A DNA stretch of 64,000 nt from Natrinema sp. DC36 (GTDB lineage Archaea; Halobacteriota; Halobacteria; Halobacteriales; Natrialbaceae), in contig NZ_CP084472.1 of assembly GCF_020405225.1 (NCBI RefSeq), forward strand, positions 1,612,001 to 1,676,000. The letters are read 5' to 3'. The position numbers and the translations under genes are program-made. Below the pieces are notes generated by a model that was given only the letters and a program-made list of their open reading frames with translations, was not told where the DNA came from and searched no databases. Of the stretch, positions 53,247-62,360 are shown one piece after another (position 1 is the stretch's first letter; each line of letters begins with the position of its first letter).

Positions 53247-55736
53247 ATGAGTTCAGACGTACCCGATCCGACGGACGTAGAGGCACGGTCAGTCGAAAAC
53301 GTCCGTATCGAAAACGAGATGGAGCAGAGTTACATCGACTACGCGATGAGCGTCATCGCCGGTCGCGCCCTCCCCGACGTCCGCGACGGGCTCAAGCCCG
53401 TCCACCGGCGCATCCTCTATGCGATGCACGAGATGGGCGTCTCCTCCGGGAGCAGCCACCGCAAGTCCTCCTCGATCGTCGGGGAGACGATGGGTGACTA
53501 CCACCCCCACGGCGACAGCGCGATCTACGATACCCTGGTTCGGTTGGCCCAGGACTTCTCGATGCGCTATCCGCTGGTCGACGGCCAGGGGAACTTCGGC
53601 TCGATGGACGGCGACCCGGCCGCCGCGCCCCGATACACAGAGGCGCGGATGGCCCCGCTCGCCGAGGAACTGCTCGAGGACATCGACAAGGACACGGTCG
53701 ACTTCTCGTCGAACTACGACGACCGCCTGCAGGAACCCGACGTGTTGCCGGCGGCGTTCCCGAACCTCCTCGTGAACGGCTCCTCCGGGATCGCGGTCGG
53801 GATGTCGACGAACATCCCGCCGCACAATCTGGGAGAGGTCATCGACGCGACGATCGAGTTGATCGACGACCCCGACGCGACCGTCGACGACCTGATGGAG
53901 CACGTCAAGGGGCCGGACTTCCCGACGGGCGCGAACATCGTCGGCCGGGACGCCATCTACTCCGCCTACAAGACCGGCCGCGGTCGAATTCGGGTCCGCG
54001 CCGAGTTCGAAGTCGAGGAGTGGAAGTCGAACCGCGAGCGCATCGTCATCACCGAACTCCCCTTCCAGGCCAACAAGGCCCGCCTCGTCGAGCGGATCGC
54101 CGAGGACGTCAACGAGGGCGAGATCGAGGGCATCTCCGACCTGCGCGACGAGTCCGACCGCAACGGCGTCCGCGTCGTCGTCGAACTCAAACGCGGCGCG
54201 AACGCGGAGGTCGTCGAGAACAAACTGCTCGAGAACCACCTCGAGCGGACCTTCGGCGTCATCAACCTCGCGCTGGTCGACGGCCAGCCCCGCGTGCTCT
54301 CGCTCAAGGAGACCTTAGCTGAGTACATCTCCCACCGACGCGAGGTCGTCCGGCGGCGCAGCGAGTACGACCTCCAGGAGGCGGAAGACCGAGCGCACAT
54401 CCTCGAGGGCCGGATGACGGCCGTCGAGAACGCCGAAGATGTCGTCGAACTGATCCGGAACAGCGAGGACCGGTCGGCCGCGAAAGCGGCGCTGCGGGAG
54501 GCCTACGACTTCTCCGAGGAGCAGGCCACCCACATCGTCCGGATGCAACTCGGGAGCCTCACCTCGATGGAGGCCGCCGAGATCGAGGACGAGTACGAGG
54601 ACGTGCAGGTCGAAATCGAGCGCCTGACCGCGATCCTCGAGAGCGAGTCCGAACTGCTCTCCGTCATCAAAGACGAACTCCGCGAGATCAAAGACGAGTA
54701 CGCCGACGACCGCCGGACCTCGATCGTCGAGGATCAGGGGACGGTCACCCACGAGGACCTCATCCCGGAGGAGGAGGTCTTCGTCGTGATGACGGAGGAC
54801 GACTACGTCAAGCGGATGCCGATCGACGGCTTCGACCCCCAGGGTCGCGGCGGGAAAGGGATCATCGGTGCCGACGTCAAAGCGGACGACAGGGTTACGA
54901 CGGTCTTCCGGGCCAACACTCACGACTACCTGCTCTGCTTTACGAATCAGGGCGAAGTCTACCGACTCAAGACCTACGAGATTCCGGAGATGGGCCGGAC
55001 AGCGCGCGGGAAATCGGCGATCAACATCCTCGATCTCGACCCCGGCGAGGACATCACGGCCATCGTCGACACCGACGCCTTCGGCGACGACGAGTTCGTG
55101 ACGATGGCCACCCGACACGGCTACGTCAAGCGGACCGCCGGCGAGGAGTTCGATAACATCCTCTCGACGGGGATCATCGCGGCCGACCTCGAGGAGGGCG
55201 ACGAACTGGTCGACGTCGACGTGACGGACGGCTCCCAGGACCTCGTTATCGCGACCGAGGGCGGCATGACGATCCGCTTCGACGAGAACGAGGTCCGCGC
55301 GATGGGACGGAACGCCCGCGGCGTCAACGGTATCAAACTCCAGGACGGCGACGCCGTGGCGGGACTGGTTGCGACGGACGAGGACGACGGACAGGCGTTG
55401 CTGACGGTCACGGAAAACGGCTACGGCAAACGAACGCTGCTCTCCGAGTACCGTACCCAGTCCCGGTACGGCAAGGGGCTAATCGACATCAAGACGGGCG
55501 AACGCAACGGGCCCGTGACGGCCGTCAAGGCGGTCGACACGGACGATCAGCTCGTAATGATGAGCGAGCGCGGCCAGATCGTCCGGACGCGAGTCGACGA
55601 AATCTCGACCGTCGGCAGGAACACGATGGGCGTGATCGTGATGGAAGTCGAGGACGGCGACGCGGTCGCGAGCGTCGACGTGATCCCGGCGTCGGCGGTC
55701 GCCGACGCGGACGACGCAGTCGACGACCCGAACTGA
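53247..55736 (+). CDS. gyrA: DNA gyrase subunit A
   Basis: An 829-residue GyrA. Tyr130 in [14 protein letters not shown] is the cleavage nucleophile; [19 protein letters not shown] holds the quinolone-resistance region (Ser91 equivalent). A C-terminal beta-pinwheel begins near residue 505, with the GyrA box [11 protein letters not shown] at about 525, followed by [11 protein letters not shown] and more blades. It ends in acidic residues. It cuts and rejoins the gate DNA segment. It lies 16 bases after gyrB. Confidence 0.96.
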   Translation: MSSDVPDPTDVEARSVENVRIENEMEQSYIDYAMSVIAGRALPDVRDGLKPVHRRILYAMHEMGVSSGSSHRKSSSIVGETMGDYHPHGDSAIYDTLVRLAQDFSMRYPLVDGQGNFGSMDGDPAAAPRYTEARMAPLAEELLEDIDKDTVDFSSNYDDRLQEPDVLPAAFPNLLVNGSSGIAVGMSTNIPPHNLGEVIDATIELIDDPDATVDDLMEHVKGPDFPTGANIVGRDAIYSAYKTGRGRIRVRAEFEVEEWKSNRERIVITELPFQANKARLVERIAEDVNEGEIEGISDLRDESDRNGVRVVVELKRGANAEVVENKLLENHLERTFGVINLALVDGQPRVLSLKETLAEYISHRREVVRRRSEYDLQEAEDRAHILEGRMTAVENAEDVVELIRNSEDRSAAKAALREAYDFSEEQATHIVRMQLGSLTSMEAAEIEDEYEDVQVEIERLTAILESESELLSVIKDELREIKDEYADDRRTSIVEDQGTVTHEDLIPEEEVFVVMTEDDYVKRMPIDGFDPQGRGGKGIIGADVKADDRVTTVFRANTHDYLLCFTNQGEVYRLKTYEIPEMGRTARGKSAINILDLDPGEDITAIVDTDAFGDDEFVTMATRHGYVKRTAGEEFDNILSTGIIAADLEEGDELVDVDVTDGSQDLVIATEGGMTIRFDENEVRAMGRNARGVNGIKLQDGDAVAGLVATDEDDGQALLTVTENGYGKRTLLSEYRTQSRYGKGLIDIKTGERNGPVTAVKAVDTDDQLVMMSERGQIVRTRVDEISTVGRNTMGVIVMEVEDGDAVASVDVIPASAVADADDAVDDPN

Positions 55737-55853
55737 CAGCTCGAGATCCCGTTGCGATACTGACGCTGACTCCAGACCGTTTTCGCGTCGCAACTGTCGA
55801 ACGCCAGCGCAGGCGCTCGTAGAAGAAGCGTGGTGAACGCGGCCGATCGTCGT

Positions 55854-56387
55854 TCAGTGTGCCGGTTCTTCGGCGGGCGCGACCATGTCGTCGATGCGCA
55901 GGATGAGGATGTTGTTCGTATCGTCTTTCCCGTCGACCGTGCCTTCGATGACCAGTTTCGAAAGCGGCGTCGGGCCGACGGTGACGGAGTCGTTCTCGTG
56001 AATGTCGCTGAGGGTACCCTGGATGTGAATCTCCGCGCGGCAGAGTTCCGGATGGTGGACGCTCGAGAGATCGATCTCCTCGATGATGGTGTCGTCGACG
56101 GGTTCGCCCTCGTGTTGCATCGGGACCGCTGCGGGCTCGTCCATCTGCTGGATCTCGAGCGCCTCGTAGGCGGCGGCCGTCGGTTTGTAACCGCCTTTTG
56201 GCCCCGGTACGCCCTCTACCAGTTGCAGGGCTTTGAGACTCTGCATCTGGTTGCGGATCGTCCCCGGATTGCGGTCGACCTGTTCGGCGATGTCCTCCCC
56301 CTTGATGGCGTCTTCGGTCTCTTTGTGGAGATTCGTTAGCGCGCGGAGGATTTTCTTCTGGCTGGGGGTGAGTTCGATGGATGACAT
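55854..56387 (-). CDS. Winged-helix regulator with C-terminal ligand-like domain
   Basis: A 177-residue protein. The N-terminal HTH is LTPSQKKILRALTNLHKETEDAIKGEDIAEQVDRNPGTIRNQMQSLKALQLVEGVPGPKGGYKPTAAAYEAL, an Rrf2-like winged helix without Cys ligands. The C-terminal 80 residues (LCRAEIHIQGTLSDIHENDSVTVGPTPLSKLVIEGTVDGKDDTNNILILRID) form a small beta-rich domain that may bind a ligand or partner. A TATA-like TTTAAG near 56414 lies about 27 bases before the start. It is convergent with gyrA. Its target is unknown. Confidence 0.75.
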   Translation of the reverse strand: MSSIELTPSQKKILRALTNLHKETEDAIKGEDIAEQVDRNPGTIRNQMQSLKALQLVEGVPGPKGGYKPTAAAYEALEIQQMDEPAAVPMQHEGEPVDDTIIEEIDLSSVHHPELCRAEIHIQGTLSDIHENDSVTVGPTPLSKLVIEGTVDGKDDTNNILILRIDDMVAPAEEPAH

Positions 56388-56566
56388 AGTGATATATTCG
56401 TATTTGGATTCCTTAAACCCGGCGGGTGAGCCGAGCGTTTTGGCAGTATTGTGACGGTTGAGCCGGCGCTAGGAAGAAGTTTCGGTTCGTTCGCTCTACA
56501 GCAATTCGCATCCGTTCGATTGGAACCGCCCCACTCTGATCGAACCGCTCGAGTGATTCCCGTCAC

Positions 56567-57250
56567 CTATGACGACGGTGTGGGCTCCGTAGGCGTCGCA
56601 ACTCGGACGTGATGGGCGACGGATTCGGGAAGCGAGACCGGCTCGTCGGCTTCGCTCGAGCGAGCCGTTACCATCCCGAACGGTGCGATCTCGAGAATCT
56701 CCAGTTCGACACCGGGTTGGACGCCGTTGTCGGCGAGGTACGACAGCACGTCGGGATCCTGGTCGGCGACTTCGGCGACGGTCACGACGGTCCCCGCCTC
56801 GAACTCGGTGATGGCCTCTCCGTCGGGCCGTTCCGGCGGCTCGAGGTCCGCGCCGGGGATCGGCGATCCGTGGGGATCGACCGTCGGCTCGCCGAGGGCG
56901 TCGGCGACGCGGGCCTCGAAGTTCTCGCTGATGTGATGCTCGAGCCGGTCGGCTTCCGCGTGGACTTCCGACCAGTCGTAATCGAGGTGTTCCGTGAGGT
57001 ACGCCTCGAGCAGCCGGTGGTGGCGGACGACCTCGAGGGCGACGGTTTCGCCCTCGTCGGTCAGAGTCACCCCGCGGTACTTCTCGCGGTCGACGAGTTC
57101 GCGCGCCTCGAGTTTATCGAGCATGCTCGTGACCGTCGGCGACGTGACCTCTAGCTCGGACGCGATCTCGGAGGTCTTGATCCGATCGTCGGTCTCGCGC
57201 TGGAGCTGATAGATCGCTTTGAGGTAGTCTTCCATCACGTCGCTCAGCAT
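56567..57250 (-). CDS. sirR: SirR/DtxR/MntR-type metal-dependent regulator
   Basis: A 227-residue DtxR-family repressor. The N-terminal HTH is MEDYLKAIYQLQRETDDRIKTSEIASELEVTSPTVTSMLDKLEARELVDREKYRGVTLT, followed by a dimerisation/metal domain (HHRLLEAYLTEHLDYDWSEVHAEADRLEHHISENFEARV, with the His and Glu ligands of the manganese/iron sites) and a C-terminal FeoA-like domain (AGTVVTVAEVADQDPDVLSYLADNGVQPGVELEILE). It would bind Mn2+ or Fe2+ and repress metal uptake genes. A perfect palindrome in its own promoter (57266) suggests autoregulation. ATGs at 57253 and 57250 are both plausible. Confidence 0.9.
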   Translation of the reverse strand: MLSDVMEDYLKAIYQLQRETDDRIKTSEIASELEVTSPTVTSMLDKLEARELVDREKYRGVTLTDEGETVALEVVRHHRLLEAYLTEHLDYDWSEVHAEADRLEHHISENFEARVADALGEPTVDPHGSPIPGADLEPPERPDGEAITEFEAGTVVTVAEVADQDPDVLSYLADNGVQPGVELEILEIAPFGMVTARSSEADEPVSLPESVAHHVRVATPTEPTPSS

Positions 57251-57265
57251 CATGCTGTCCCGGGA

Positions 57266-57279
57266 TTAGACGCGTCTAA
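57266..57279. promoter_or_regulatory. Perfect 14-base palindrome: candidate SirR operator
   Basis: TTAGACGCGTCTAA lies 16-29 bases upstream of the sirR-like start, between a TATA-like TTTAGG (about 57280-57285) and the ATG. DtxR-type operators have TTAG...CTAA arms, so this is the natural binding site. A repressor here would block initiation. Confidence 0.65.
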
Positions 57280-57411
57280 CCCTAAAGCTATCGCCAGCGT
57301 CGGACCGGATCGTCGCTCCCGGCGAACCACCGCGAAACTCATCGACTGGGTCGCCACGACACCCATCGTCGACATCGCCACGACCAAGCCCGTCGACGGC
57401 GTAGCGCACGT

Positions 57412-58332
57412 ATGGGACGAACCGTCAGAATCATCGGCGCACCGATGGACTACGGGGCGAACCGCCGCGGTGTCGATATGGGGCCCTCGGCGATTCGATA
57501 CGCGGACCTGGCCGACGGCCTCGAGCGAGCGGGCGTCGAGCCGATCGACGACGGCGACCTCTCGATGCCGCGCGCCGAGGAGCGCGATCCGGACGCCGAC
57601 CAGCCCAGTCGGGGAAACGCGAAATTCCTCCGGGAGGTCGAGGATGTCTGTTCGCGCGTGGGCGATCGAGTCGCGGCGACGCTCGCCGACGGCGAGTTCC
57701 CCCTCGTGCTGGGCGGTGACCACTCGGTCGCGATCGGGTCGCTCGACGGCTCGGCGCGAGCCGCAGATCTCGGCGTCGTCTGGTTCGACGCCCACGCGGA
57801 CCTCAACACGCCCGAAACGTCACCCAGCGGGAACGTCCACGGGATGCCACTGGCCGCAGCACTCGGACGCGGCGCGTTCGGGGAGACCGAGTGGGCACCC
57901 GCGGCCGGACTCCGGGAGTCGTCGATCGCCTACGTCGGCCTCCGGAGCATCGACGACCGCGAGCGCGAACTGATTCGAGAGAGCGAGATGACGGCCTTCA
58001 CCATGTCCGACATCGACCAGCGGGACATCTCCGCGGTCGTCGAAGACGCGCTCGCGGTCGCAACCGACGGGACCGACGGCGTCCACGTCAGCCTCGACCT
58101 CGACTGGCTCGACCCCAAGGCGGCCCCAGGTGTCGGCACCCCCGTCCGCGGCGGCGTCACTTACCGGGAAGCCCACGCCGCGCTCGAGGTAATTTCTCGA
58201 CGCGACGAGGCCGACGGGATACTCAGATCGATGGACGTCGTCGAGGTTAATCCGATTTTGGACGAGGCGAACGAGACGGCGACACTCGCGGCCGAACTGA
58301 CGGCGAGCACGTTCGGGAAACGCATTCTTTAA
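57412..58332 (+). CDS. rocF: Arginase (ureohydrolase family)
   Basis: A 306-residue manganese ureohydrolase. VRIIGAPMDYGANRRGVDMGPSAIRYADL is the N-terminal part; LVLGGDHSVAIGSL gives a metal His, WFDAHADLNTPETSPSGNVHGMPLA the D-x-H-x-D ligands with S-G-N substrate contacts and SLDLDWLDPKAAPGVGTPVRGGVTYREA the last two Asp. The S-G-N-V-H-G-M-P motif points to arginase rather than agmatinase. It converts arginine to ornithine and urea. It is divergent from sirR; no arginine-catabolism partner is visible. The upstream 160 bases are shared. Confidence 0.9.
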   Translation: MGRTVRIIGAPMDYGANRRGVDMGPSAIRYADLADGLERAGVEPIDDGDLSMPRAEERDPDADQPSRGNAKFLREVEDVCSRVGDRVAATLADGEFPLVLGGDHSVAIGSLDGSARAADLGVVWFDAHADLNTPETSPSGNVHGMPLAAALGRGAFGETEWAPAAGLRESSIAYVGLRSIDDRERELIRESEMTAFTMSDIDQRDISAVVEDALAVATDGTDGVHVSLDLDWLDPKAAPGVGTPVRGGVTYREAHAALEVISRRDEADGILRSMDVVEVNPILDEANETATLAAELTASTFGKRIL

Positions 58333-58448
58333 TCGGTTCGCTGAAATGTCTTGAACCGGCTCCACGAGCGGTGCTCCGGCATGAGAACCGAAGACACACT
58401 GATTCCCGTTTCAACACCTTTGTATCATAGTGTTTCGCAGTGTTGCAT

Positions 58449-59618
58449 ATGACTGAGAACGTCGTCGTGCTCGGTGCTGGCTACGCCGGTACCGGTGCGG
58501 TCAACAAACTCCAATCGGAGCTCGAAGGCAACGCTCGGCTGACCTGGATCGCTGACGTCGACTATCACCTCGTTCTGCACGAATCCCACCGCGTGATCCG
58601 AGATCCGGACGTCCGCTCGGACATCACGTTCCCGGTCAACCGGATCGCGGACCCGTCGACCCGGTTCATTCAGGACGAAGTCACCGGTCTCGACGTCGAC
58701 GAACAGACCGTCGAACTCGCCGACGGCGATGACGTCGACTACGACTACGTTCTCGTCGGTCTCGGCAGCCAGACCGCCTACTACGGCATCTCCGGCCTCG
58801 AGGAGCACTCCCTGACGCTGAAGAGCCTCGACGACGCCCTCGAGATCAACGAGGCCGTCACCGAAGCGAGCCAGGAGGCGACGCGCGGCGACCCCGCACA
58901 GGTCGTCATCGGCGGTGCGGGCCTCTCGGGCATCCAGACCGCCGGCGAGATCGCGGAGTTCCGCGACAATCACCGCGCGCCGATCGAGATCCACCTCGTC
59001 GAAGCGCTCGAGGAGATCTTCCCCGGCAACGATCCGGAAGTCCAGCAGGCGCTGCGCGACCTGCTCGAGGAGGCCGGCGTCCAGATCCACACGGACGACC
59101 CGATCACCGAGGCCACCGCGGACCACATCGAGTTCGACGAGGGCGAACCGCTCGATCACGACGTGCTCGTCTGGACCGGCGGCATCACGGGTCGCGACGC
59201 GATGGACGACGCCGACCTCGAGAACGAACACAACCGAGTGACCACCGGGGCGAACTTCCAGACCTCGGACGAGCGCGTGTTCGCCATCGGCGACTCGGCG
59301 ATCATCGACCAGGGCGACCAGCCCGCACCGCCGACGGCACAGGCCGCCTGGCAGGCCGCGGACGTCGCCGGCGAGAACATCGCCCGCGCGATCGAGAACC
59401 GCCCCCTCAAAACCTGGGAGTTCGAGGACAAGGGGACCGTCATCTCCGTCGGCGAGAAGGCCGTCGCCCACGGCGTCAAGCCCGCCTTCGGAATCTCCCT
59501 CCCCGTCGACACCTTCGGCGGCTACCCGGCGAAGAACCTGAAAAAGATGATCGCCGCCCGCTGGATCGCGGACATCACATCCTGGAACGTCGCCCGCCGA
59601 TCCTGGTCGTCTCTCTAA
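58449..59618 (+). CDS. Type II NADH dehydrogenase-like FAD oxidoreductase
   Basis: A 389-residue flavoprotein from MTENVVVLGAGYAGTGAVNKLQ, with FAD-binding G-x-G-x-x-G, a second Rossmann at VVIGGAGLSGIQTAGEIAEF (NADH) and the FAD Asp in VFAIGDSAI, and DQPAPPTAQAAWQAADVAGENI near the C-terminus. The C-terminal helix ASRW-type SWNVARRSWSSL could contact the membrane. The enzyme would pass electrons from NADH to quinone without proton pumping, although sulfide:quinone oxidoreductase relatives share the fold. A TATA-like CTTTGTATC near 58422 is 27 bases upstream of the start. Confidence 0.85.
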   Translation: MTENVVVLGAGYAGTGAVNKLQSELEGNARLTWIADVDYHLVLHESHRVIRDPDVRSDITFPVNRIADPSTRFIQDEVTGLDVDEQTVELADGDDVDYDYVLVGLGSQTAYYGISGLEEHSLTLKSLDDALEINEAVTEASQEATRGDPAQVVIGGAGLSGIQTAGEIAEFRDNHRAPIEIHLVEALEEIFPGNDPEVQQALRDLLEEAGVQIHTDDPITEATADHIEFDEGEPLDHDVLVWTGGITGRDAMDDADLENEHNRVTTGANFQTSDERVFAIGDSAIIDQGDQPAPPTAQAAWQAADVAGENIARAIENRPLKTWEFEDKGTVISVGEKAVAHGVKPAFGISLPVDTFGGYPAKNLKKMIAARWIADITSWNVARRSWSSL

Positions 59619-59810
59619 GCCTGTTTTGGCTGTTGCCGTTCGAGCAGTGGCGGTTGTTTCGTCCTCGACTCTTCGTAGATTGTTAGACCGTCACTGACCG
59701 CTAGTCGACGGTCACGCCAGCGAAACCCGTACGGCGTGAGGGACTCGAAGCCGATCGGTTCGCTGGAGCGAGCAGCGCTGCACTCTACTGTTGCGCTCGA
59801 GACGGCCCGT

Positions 59811-60353
59811 TCAGTCCCGATCCTCGGCGGCCGTCTCGCCAGTCGACTCACCCATCGTTTCCGCCGGAACGCCGGCGACCGTCGCCCCGGGCGGGACGTC
59901 GCGGGTCACGAGCGAGTTCGCCGCGATCCGGGCCTCCTCACCGATCTCGACGCCGGGCAACACGATCGCGCCGGCCCCGATCATCGCTCGTTCACCGACG
60001 ACGACCTCGCCGGTCCGGTACTCGTCCTGCAGGAACTCGTGACAGAGGATCGTCGCGTCGTAGCCGACGATCGCGTCCGCTTCGACGGTGATCAACTCCG
60101 GCCAGAAGACGTCGGGCGTGGCCTCGAGGCCCCACGAGACGCCCTCGCCGACCGTGACGCCGATACGCCGCAGTAGCCAGCGTTTGAACCGGAGGCTGGG
60201 CGAGATTCGCACGAGCCAGACGACGATGTAGTTGATCGCGACCCGGAGGGGGCCGCGAGCGGTGGTCCAGTGGGCCAGCGAGTTGCGCGGTCCGGGCGTC
60301 GCGTGGCGCTCGACGCGCTCGTGTCGCCGCGTCGTGTCGTCGGAAGTCGTCAC
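59811..60353 (-). CDS. Hexapeptide-repeat acyltransferase
   Basis: A 180-residue left-handed beta-helix acyltransferase. After an N-terminal region with a possible membrane-associated helix (PLRVAINYIVVWLVRI), coils with the hexapeptide rhythm appear: VGEGVSWGLEATPDVFWPELITVEADAIVGYDATILCHEFL and GEVVVGERAMIGAGAIVLPGVEIGEEARIAANSLVTRDVPPGATVAGVPA. The likely catalytic His is in ILCHEF. It would move an acyl group (acetyl or similar) onto a sugar or amine of the cell surface. The C-terminus is acidic. No partner gene is evident. Confidence 0.87.
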   Translation of the reverse strand: MTTSDDTTRRHERVERHATPGPRNSLAHWTTARGPLRVAINYIVVWLVRISPSLRFKRWLLRRIGVTVGEGVSWGLEATPDVFWPELITVEADAIVGYDATILCHEFLQDEYRTGEVVVGERAMIGAGAIVLPGVEIGEEARIAANSLVTRDVPPGATVAGVPAETMGESTGETAAEDRD

Positions 60354-60475
60354 TGCCCCGTCCTTTGACGTATCGCTACATGAAACCGATCGATGCGGAA
60401 CCGGAATCGAATCGACGAATCGACCCTAACTGGGTAGGGGATATCGCTGTCCCGATTCGCGCGAATGGAAACTGT

Positions 60476-60802
60476 ATGTCCCAGTCTCAATCGAAGACCC
60501 TCGAGTCGCAGACGATCTGGACGCTGCTTTCGAACCCGACGCGTCAGTCCGTTCTCGACGTGCTTCGGACGGTCGAACGGGGGACGCCCGAGGAACTGGC
60601 CCACCGGATCGCCTCGTCGGATCGCGACTTCGAGGGCAGCGAGTCCGGACCCGCCGCCCGGCGAACGATCACCATCGCACTGATCCATAACCACCTCCCG
60701 CGACTGGACGCACACGATGTCGTCGAGTACCGCGGTCCCGAAGCGGCGGTAACGCGGGGAGAAACCTTCGAGGATCTCGTCTCGGTTCTCGACCGATCGT
60801 GA
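60476..60802 (+). CDS. DUF7344 winged-helix regulator
   Basis: A 108-residue protein: TIWTLLSNPTRQSVLDVLRTVERGTPEELAHRIASSD then the shared wing RRTITIALIHNHLPRLDAHDVVEYRGPEAAVTRG, with H-L-P-R-L as in the three other DUF7344 proteins. The frame opens further upstream, but MSQSQSK at 60476 gives the normal length. It is divergent from the acyltransferase. It is probably DNA-binding. Confidence 0.75.
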   Translation: MSQSQSKTLESQTIWTLLSNPTRQSVLDVLRTVERGTPEELAHRIASSDRDFEGSESGPAARRTITIALIHNHLPRLDAHDVVEYRGPEAAVTRGETFEDLVSVLDRS

Positions 60803-60877
60803 CGGTGGCGAGCGGGAGAGAAACCCGGCGCTTGCCGCCGCTCGGTCGAGAGCGATAACGCACGCCTGTCGCCGCCC

Positions 60878-61705
60878 TCACTCGCGGTCGGGGTGATCGA
60901 TCGCTCGTGCTCCCGGAACCCCCACCATCTCCCGAAACGCAGACCCCGAAAGAGCACAGCGATAGGCCGGCTTGAACATCATGTTCGACCCGCCGGCGCG
61001 GACGTTCCACTCGGACGCGATTTCGTCGCGCAGGTAGTACTGCGGCCGTTCGTTGCCCGGCGCGACGTAGTAGTCGCTGAGCCGAATCGGCTCCCGCTCG
61101 AAGAGTCCGCCGGGCGTGCGGCCGTCGACGATGACGACCGGCTTCTCGAGGTAGAGATCGCTGCCCCGGGCGCGTTTCGCGTGTGCGTTCTCCGGATGCG
61201 CGTCGAGGATCGCCTCCCGCTCGTCGGGGGACATTTCGGGGTCGACGACGACCACCTCCTCGACCGTGAAATACCCGATCAGGTAGCGGTGGGCGCGGTC
61301 CCCGCCCGGTCGACGCAGTCCGGCGTAGAAGCCGACGACGTCTCCCGGCTCGAGCGCGCGGAGCCGCGAGACGTAGCCGCTGGTCCGGTGTTCGCCGTAG
61401 GTCAGCGCCTCGAAGTTCGGATCGCGGTGGAGCGGCCAGTCCGCGAGCGCGTCGCCGGTGACGGATTCGGTCCCGTCGTGGACCGGCTGAGGCGTGATAC
61501 GGGTCGTCAGGTCCGCTGCGGTCCCGTCACCGGCACGGAGAGTCCACGAACCGAGGGTTTCCGACTCCGCCGTGTCGGGGGTTTTCTCCGGGATCGGGAC
61601 GTATTCGAAGCGGCCGTCGTCGTAGAGGGGAGCCAACGCACCGACGTTCGTGCTGTCGGCACCAACGCCGGCGAGAACGACTGTCATAGGGGTGTTCGTA
61701 CTCAT
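60878..61705 (-). CDS. Nmad3-like protein (nucleotide-modification-associated domain)
   Basis: A 275-residue protein that opens with MTVVLAGVGADSTNVGALAPLYDDGRFEYVPIPEKTPD, which fits the start of the Nmad3 domain, found beside DNA-base-modifying systems in phages and bacteria. Further conserved-looking parts include PGDVVGFYAGLRRPGGDRAHRYLIGYF and VVIVDGRTPGG. The role of the domain is unproven. It sits alone, with no obvious DNA methyl- or glycosyltransferase nearby. The frame is open beyond the chosen MSTNTPM start (61705); ATG 61687 is the alternative. Confidence 0.6.
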   Translation of the reverse strand: MSTNTPMTVVLAGVGADSTNVGALAPLYDDGRFEYVPIPEKTPDTAESETLGSWTLRAGDGTAADLTTRITPQPVHDGTESVTGDALADWPLHRDPNFEALTYGEHRTSGYVSRLRALEPGDVVGFYAGLRRPGGDRAHRYLIGYFTVEEVVVVDPEMSPDEREAILDAHPENAHAKRARGSDLYLEKPVVIVDGRTPGGLFEREPIRLSDYYVAPGNERPQYYLRDEIASEWNVRAGGSNMMFKPAYRCALSGSAFREMVGVPGARAIDHPDRE

Positions 61706-61794
61706 CGGTCGGATCGACGTGGCGATAAATCCGCCGAAAGCTCGGGACGGCCGGGAGGCCGGGAAGCGATGACGCGGTCGACGACCGATTCGGG

Positions 61795-62055
61795 TCAGCG
61801 ATCGGTCGAACGGGCCACGTAATAGAGGGGAACGAGAAGGATGAGGAAGAGGACGCCGGTCGCGGCGACGCCGAGCCACACCGTCGATAGCCAGCGCACG
61901 GGAAGCATGCCGGCGACCTCGAGGACCCACAGAAGGCTGTAAACGCCGACGATCAGCAGGCTGGCGACGTACACCCGCAGGAGCCAGCCGACGATCCGGT
62001 ACAGCGTCGTCGTCGTGACCGCCGGCGGAAAGGAGTCCTCGAGGTGGCCGATCAT
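61795..62055 (-). CDS. Small membrane protein, unknown function
   Basis: An 86-residue protein with two membrane helices (VGWLLRVYVASLLIVGVYSLLWVLEVAGM and VWLGVAATGVLFLILLVPLYYVA). Its start is at MIGHLEDSFPPAV. It lies just upstream of the Nmad3-like gene on the same strand, 90 bases away, perhaps with it. No family was recognised. Confidence 0.65.
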   Translation of the reverse strand: MIGHLEDSFPPAVTTTTLYRIVGWLLRVYVASLLIVGVYSLLWVLEVAGMLPVRWLSTVWLGVAATGVLFLILLVPLYYVARSTDR

Positions 62056-62360
62056 CTTCTCACCCGCCGGTCGGTAGTGCGGGCGAAATCGTCGGTAGCG
62101 ATGGGACGCTCACCGCTCGAACGCTGGCAGCCGCGGGTCGTCGATAGCGATACCATCGAGCCGATACTCCACAGTGGTTAGTCAAATCGCTTGAATCTTT
62201 GTGCTGTTCGCAGGGAGACGTTCGGATATGCTCACCGCACTCCGTCCGCAATGGTTTCAGTTCGAAGGGTGCCTCGAATAGTTGTGCCCTGATAACGGTC
62301 TCGGTGGCGGCGGCGGTGTCACCAGACTCTTCTTAAACGAGAGCGGCGACGATGCCGATA

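Noticed and set aside
62060-62251. Minus-strand frame of 63 codons
   Set aside because: No domain, Arg/Ser/Pro-rich; treated as a shadow in the intergenic region before the DASS transporter.
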